In this document: piece by piece, positions 60,365 through 64,000 of the stretch
Layout of the letters: each line of letters starts with the position of its first letter
Position numbering within the stretch: the stretch's first letter is position 1
DNA from: DATFTE01 sp963840665
GTDB taxonomy: Bacteria; Acidobacteriota; Terriglobia; Terriglobales; Acidobacteriaceae
Assembly: GCA_963840665.1 (NCBI GenBank)
Contig: CAWIZO010000011.1
Span: 496,001-560,000 of the forward strand
Reading direction: 5' to 3'
Length of the DNA: 64,000 bases
Notes under the pieces: generated by a model
Database searches by the model: none
Told to the model about the DNA's origin: nothing
The model's input: only the letters and a program-made list of their open reading frames with translations
Position numbers and translations under genes: made by a program

Positions 60365-60385
60365 CTGAAAGCTGATGGCTGAAAG
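60365..60385. repeat. heptamer tract CTGAAAG/CTGATGG
   Basis: Three seven-base units (CTGAAAG, CTGATGG, CTGAAAG) ending one base from the rpsT stop codon. Confidence 0.75.
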
Positions 60386-60386
60386 C

Positions 60387-60650
60387 CTACTTCATTGCCG
60401 TCAAGCGCTTGCTCAGGCGTGCTTTGTAGCGGGAGGCGGTGTTCTCGTGGATCACGCCCTTTTGAATCGCCTTGTCGAGGGCGGATACTGTGGCCCGGAA
60501 GCTCTTCTCGGCGGCTGGTTTGTCGGTCTTGGTGAGGCTCTCGCGAAACTCGCGCAGCGTGCTGCGCAGGCGCGAACGATTGGCCTTGTTGCGGGCGGTG
60601 CGCTTCTCGGTCTGACGGGCGCGTTTCAGCGCCGAAAAATGATTCGCCAT
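60387..60650 (-). CDS. rpsT: 30S ribosomal protein S20
   Basis: An 87-residue basic helical protein that binds 16S rRNA early in 30S assembly. MANHFSALKRARQTEKRTAR and NKANRSRLRSTLREFRESLT are typical, ending in TASRYKARLSKRLTAMK. The ATG was chosen by homology; upstream in-frame ATGs are ignored. It is divergent from the Ycf46-like gene and carries its own terminator. Confidence 0.97.
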   Translation of the reverse strand: MANHFSALKRARQTEKRTARNKANRSRLRSTLREFRESLTKTDKPAAEKSFRATVSALDKAIQKGVIHENTASRYKARLSKRLTAMK

Positions 60651-60742
60651 GTCTGAACTGTTACCTTCGTTTCTGTAGATAGATGTTCCGGTGGGTACCG
60701 AATACGTTATTTTACGGGAGTAACTCACGGCAGGTCAAATAC

Positions 60743-62329
60743 ATGGCGGACGCCCTCGAACGGCTGAAAATTCTCGTCGATTCTTCCACCCCCATCGTGG
60801 TGCTCGAAACCGTCGAGGAAATGCGGGCCGTCCGCATGGTACGGGCGGCTTGTTCGGCCCTGAATCTGGCTACTTTTGAGTGGAGCATTGCAAGCGGGTT
60901 AGTCCGATCTGGCAGCGATGTGGGCGCGCTCATGCCCGATTCCACCCGCTTGGCGTCTTTTGGCGGCGCGCCCGAGTTAGCCGATTCTCAGGCTATCTAT
61001 AACAGCCGCGAGCCCGCGCAAATGCTAGGGAATCTGGAGTCGATTTCGCTCGAAGCCGCATTCATTCTGAAGGACTTCCATCGGCATATGGATGACCCCG
61101 TCGTAGTGCGCCGCCTTCGTGATGTGGGGCAGAAGTTCTCGCGAAATCGCCGGACGGTGATCATTACCGCACCCTCGATCACGATTCCACCTGAACTGGG
61201 CAGCCTTGTCGAGTTTCTCGATTTGCCGTTGCCGGATAAGGCTCGGCTGCGCCAGATTATCGACGAAATGATTGTGCGGATCGGGAAGACGCATACGCTG
61301 AAGCGAACGCTGGATGCGCCCGGACTCGATGCTCTCGCCGGCAACCTGCGTGGTCTCACCGAAGAAGAAGCGGAGCGTGCCGTATCGCAGGCGCTGGTTA
61401 CGCGCTACGGCGTTACGCCCGAGATTGTGACCGACGTCCTGCAGGCGAAGAAAGACATGCTCAAGCGCTCGGAGATGCTGGATTTCGTTGAGGTCTCCGA
61501 TACCTTGGCCGGCGTCGGCGGATTCGAGAACTTGAAGCGCTGGCTCAAGCAGCGGCAGGGAACCTGGGAAGAGGCGGCGCGCGAGTACGGGTTGGAGCCT
61601 CCGCGAGGCGCAATCATTCTAGGCGTGCAAGGATGCGGCAAGAGCATGTGCGCTCGCGCGATCGCTGGGGAATGGAAGATTCCACTGGTGAAGTTCGACA
61701 CTGCCGCAGTGTATGACAAATATATTGGCGAGACCGAGAAACGCATCCAGAAGGTCTTTCAAGTTGCGGAAGAACTGGCACCCTGTGTCCTGTGGATTGA
61801 TGAACTGGAGAAAGTTTTTGCGGGAAGCGGTCCGGATTCGGCGTCAGTAGACGCGGGCGTATCATCGCGCCTGCTGGCTTCATTCTTGTCCTGGATGCAA
61901 GACCGCAGGGCTCCCGTGTTTGTTGCGGCGACCTGTAACAACGTGACGGCCCTACCTCCGGAACTTATTCGCAAGGGTCGCTTCGATGAGCTCTTCTTCG
62001 TGGACCTTCCGAACCAGGCAGAGCGCAAACAGATTTTTTCGATCCAGTTGGCCAGGCGGAAGCGGAATCCGCCGGAATTTAATCTCGATCAGGCGGCAGC
62101 CGCGGCTGGCGGATATTCCGGGGCCGAGATCGACGCGGCGATTCAGACGGCGATGTACGCTGCGTACTCAAGCCAGCAGCCTTTGACCACACAAGGCCTG
62201 GTCGACGCATTGAAGGCGACCGTTCCTCTTTCAACGACGCGGGCGGAAGAGATTCAGCAGCTGCGCGAGTGGGCGCAAAATCGTGCGGTGGCGGCTTCGA
62301 TGCCCGATGCGAAAGGGGAAGGCGCCTGA
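60743..62329 (+). CDS. Ycf46-like AAA ATPase
   Basis: A 528-residue protein with a single active AAA module in its C-terminal half: Walker A GVQGCGKSM, Walker B CVLWIDELEK, sensor-like TCNNVTALPPELIRKGRFDE with an Arg finger. The N-terminal half (about residues 1-235) resembles a degenerate helical/ATPase-like domain. This is the Ycf46 family, best known from chloroplasts and cyanobacteria, whose target is unclear in bacteria. The ATG was chosen over an upstream in-frame start because it fits family starts. It precedes phoH by about 230 bases. Confidence 0.88.
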   Translation: MADALERLKILVDSSTPIVVLETVEEMRAVRMVRAACSALNLATFEWSIASGLVRSGSDVGALMPDSTRLASFGGAPELADSQAIYNSREPAQMLGNLESISLEAAFILKDFHRHMDDPVVVRRLRDVGQKFSRNRRTVIITAPSITIPPELGSLVEFLDLPLPDKARLRQIIDEMIVRIGKTHTLKRTLDAPGLDALAGNLRGLTEEEAERAVSQALVTRYGVTPEIVTDVLQAKKDMLKRSEMLDFVEVSDTLAGVGGFENLKRWLKQRQGTWEEAAREYGLEPPRGAIILGVQGCGKSMCARAIAGEWKIPLVKFDTAAVYDKYIGETEKRIQKVFQVAEELAPCVLWIDELEKVFAGSGPDSASVDAGVSSRLLASFLSWMQDRRAPVFVAATCNNVTALPPELIRKGRFDELFFVDLPNQAERKQIFSIQLARRKRNPPEFNLDQAAAAAGGYSGAEIDAAIQTAMYAAYSSQQPLTTQGLVDALKATVPLSTTRAEEIQQLREWAQNRAVAASMPDAKGEGA

Positions 62330-62560
62330 AGTCCAACGCTTTTTCGTAAAACCCCTCGCCATTGACTCCCATCTAAGGCCGGGGTAGGCTTACGTCAATG
62401 GTAGTTGCTTGCACCTCGGTGACGAGCATCCCGGCTGGTTCCATCTCCAGACAGAAGAATGGTTTTTGCGCTTCGGCGGGGAGTATTTCTTCCGCGAATG
62501 CAGCTCTACTTCACCCGGACAGCCCGAGCGGCCGTCCCCACATGTGCTTCCAAAATTTGA
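62330..62560. other. 231-base leader of phoH
   Basis: No gene, repeat array or hairpin with a T-run is clear here. A phoH promoter may lie in this stretch. Confidence 0.35.
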
Positions 62561-63613
62561 ATGAAGAAAAGCATCGAACTTAGCCCCAACATCGAGACCC
62601 TGTTTGGCACGCGCGACGAAAACCTGCACGTGCTCGAAGATGGCCTGAATGTCGCCATCGATCTGCGATCGGATTCCATTGAACTCGACGGCGCCGCTCG
62701 CGACGTGGCGCGCGCCGAGCAGGTCTTTGCCGACTATGAACAACTGCAACGCGCGGGTCATGTCTTCAACAACGGCGACCTGAACACGATGCTGCGGGTG
62801 CTGATCACCGATCCCAAAGCTACCTTGAAGGGGTTGGCGGAAGCCGGGAAGCAACGCGGTTTCGGACGGCGCACGGTGCAGCCGAAGAGCGTCAACCAGC
62901 GTCGCTACCTCGAAGCCATCGAGAATCACGACATGGTGTTCGGGATCGGTCCGGCGGGTACTGGGAAAACCTATCTGGCGGTGGCGATGGCCATCTCGGC
63001 GCTGCTGGCGAAGCGGGTCAACCGCATCATTCTGGCGCGTCCGGCGGTAGAGGCGGGAGAGCGGCTTGGCTTTTTGCCCGGGACCTTGCAGGACAAGATT
63101 GATCCTTACCTGCGTCCGCTTTACGACGCGCTGTACGACATGCTCGATCCCGAAAAGGTCGATCGCTATCTGGAGAAGAACGTTATCGAGATCGCTCCCA
63201 TTGCTTTCATGCGCGGGCGCACCTTGAACGATTCCTTTGTGATTCTCGACGAAGCCCAGAACACGACCTCGGAGCAGATGAAGATGTTTGTGACGCGGCT
63301 GGGATTCAACTCCAAGGCCGTGATCACAGGGGACGTGACGCAGATTGACTTGCCGAATGCGCGGCGTAGCGGCCTGCTTGAGGCGGTGGACATCCTGAAG
63401 AATGTGCAAGGGCTGACTTTCGTCTACTTTGACGAGGCGGATGTGGTGCGCCATCACCTGGTCCAGCGCATCATCCGCGCCTATGACGAGCACAAGAACC
63501 GCGTGGCGGATTCGCAACTTTCTCTGCTGGAGTCGAAGGGCGGAGTTAATGGAAAGACGGCTGGCGCTTCTGCGCGCTCCGAGAAGGCTGAGGCCGCGGA
63601 TTCCAACGAATAA
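62561..63613 (+). CDS. phoH: PhoH-family ATPase
   Basis: A 350-residue ATPase with Walker A GIGPAGTGKTYLAVAMAI, ARPAVEAGERLGFLPGTLQD, Walker B VILDEAQNTTSEQMKMFVTR and GDVTQIDLP. An N-terminal region of about 100 residues precedes the ATPase domain, as in PhoH-like proteins linked to YbeY. PhoH proteins are RNA-associated ATPases of uncertain action. phoH-ybeY is a common pair, and ybeY follows here. Confidence 0.95.
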   Translation: MKKSIELSPNIETLFGTRDENLHVLEDGLNVAIDLRSDSIELDGAARDVARAEQVFADYEQLQRAGHVFNNGDLNTMLRVLITDPKATLKGLAEAGKQRGFGRRTVQPKSVNQRRYLEAIENHDMVFGIGPAGTGKTYLAVAMAISALLAKRVNRIILARPAVEAGERLGFLPGTLQDKIDPYLRPLYDALYDMLDPEKVDRYLEKNVIEIAPIAFMRGRTLNDSFVILDEAQNTTSEQMKMFVTRLGFNSKAVITGDVTQIDLPNARRSGLLEAVDILKNVQGLTFVYFDEADVVRHHLVQRIIRAYDEHKNRVADSQLSLLESKGGVNGKTAGASARSEKAEAADSNE

Positions 63614-63630
63614 AGCGGGTAGAATTGCAC

Positions 63631-63666
63631 AGGAGGGCGCCACGAATGGGCCCTCCTCTTTATTTT
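63631..63666 (+). terminator. Rho-independent terminator-like stem between phoH and ybeY
   Basis: AGGAGGGC pairs with GCCCTCCT across an 11-base loop, followed by CTTTATTTT. It should reduce read-through into ybeY. Confidence 0.75.
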
Positions 63667-63685
63667 GCAGACGGCAAGGGCGAAC

Positions 63686-64000
63686 TTGGTAATTCTTCGC
63701 AAACGCGTCTCGGGCCTCAGCGAGGCGGTGCTGTCACGTTTCGTGGCGCGGGCCAGTCGCGCCGCCCGCCTGCAAGGCACGGTGAATGTGCTGGTAACCA
63801 CCAGCCAGGAGTTGCGGGCGCTAAACCGCCGTTTTCGTAAGAAAGACAAAACCACCGACGTGCTATCGTTTCCACCCATGTTCGATCAGGGTTTTGCGGG
63901 GGATATTGCCATCTCCGCTGACATAGCGGCGCGCAACGCGAAGCACCTCGGGCACTCTGCTGCCGAGGAGGTTAAAATCCTCGTCCTTCACGGGGCGCTG
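63686..64000 (+). CDS. ybeY: endoribonuclease YbeY, partial (runs off right edge)
   Basis: The first 105 codons of a YbeY-type RNase, starting at TTG after AAGGGCG. The stretch VNVLVTTSQELRALNRRFRK, then KDKTTDVLSFP and GDIAIS are family features. The zinc-binding His motif begins at the edge (LVLHGAL). YbeY matures 16S rRNA and takes part in 70S ribosome quality control. Confidence 0.9.
   Translation, partial: MVILRKRVSGLSEAVLSRFVARASRAARLQGTVNVLVTTSQELRALNRRFRKKDKTTDVLSFPPMFDQGFAGDIAISADIAARNAKHLGHSAAEEVKILVLHGAL

Noticed and set aside
62398..62583. A 61-codon frame in the phoH leader
   Set aside because: Ser-rich translation without a ribosome site, and it overlaps the phoH start in another frame.
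62390..63643. A long open frame (about 417 codons) antisense to phoH
   Set aside because: It lies fully opposite a strongly conserved gene, has Arg/His-rich unfamiliar composition and no domain. Long antisense frames are common in GC-rich DNA.
1..64000. Prophage, transposon or integron region
   Set aside because: No integrase, transposase, capsid or resolvase genes and no terminal repeats were seen; the island-like gene is only the SRA-HNH nuclease.

Overview
The window reads as chromosomal DNA of an Acidobacteriota member, most likely class Terriglobia (Koribacter/Terriglobales-like). This is inferred from a GC-rich, housekeeping-dense chromosome with many secreted proteins of unknown function, an outer membrane (LpxB, LptE, TonB, MsbA-like exporter), small acidobacterial-style proteins, and intergenic DNA full of short tandem repeats. 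I see no phage, insertion sequence, CRISPR array, rRNA or tRNA.

Layout. 1-11.4 kb: minus-strand group with a frame-broken prepilin peptidase, a PAS protein with a degenerate kinase-like helix and a secreted coiled-coil protein; then a frame-broken TPR protein, a HAF-repeat secreted protein, an SGNH-like secreted protein, a sensor kinase, a cytochrome c, a BON/glycine-zipper lipoprotein and a PilZ protein. 11.5-20 kb: mobA, an MlaF-type ABC ATPase, ribE, ribD, ftsY, tonB and secreted proteins. 20-32 kb: an HD-GYP receptor, a minus-strand lipid/RNA group (pgpA-yacG-rimO; cinA-thpR-plsY-gpsA, with gpsA frame-broken), an outer-membrane barrel and a TgpA-like transglutaminase. 32.4-45 kb: the small SRP RNA, fabH, a catalytically degenerate M1 peptidase homologue, lpxB, a flavin monooxygenase, an MsbA-like ABC exporter, hemW and an Mpo1-like protein. 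45-51 kb: acyl-CoA dehydrogenase, MBL hydrolase, a TIR-membrane-repeat protein, a lipoprotein esterase and a Gln-rich secreted protein. 51-64 kb: meaB-mce-tsaB, rimI, a YdcH-like protein, the tightly overlapping psd-pssA-(asd-like)-lptE-holA operon, an SRA-HNH nuclease, arylamine N-acetyltransferase, rpsT, a Ycf46-like ATPase, phoH and ybeY (cut by the edge).

Functional themes. Envelope and phospholipid biogenesis recur: plsY/gpsA feed phosphatidate synthesis, pssA/psd make phosphatidylethanolamine, pgpA makes phosphatidylglycerol, lpxB and lptE serve LPS, and fabH starts fatty acids. FtsY and its SRP RNA partner system both lie here. meaB and mce belong to methylmalonyl-CoA metabolism.

Most unusual points. 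(1) A set of seven-base-periodic intergenic repeats at ten places, six of them beginning within four bases of a stop codon. (2) Two enzyme-fold proteins that have lost catalytic residues: an M1 peptidase with HExxH changed to NTxxH, and an aspartate-semialdehyde dehydrogenase homologue without its cysteine, the latter translationally coupled inside the phospholipid/LPS operon. (3) A solitary SRA-HNH gene that looks like a modification-dependent nuclease. (4) A TIR-transmembrane-duplicated-domain protein. (5) Three genes broken by frameshifts, which may be sequencing errors.
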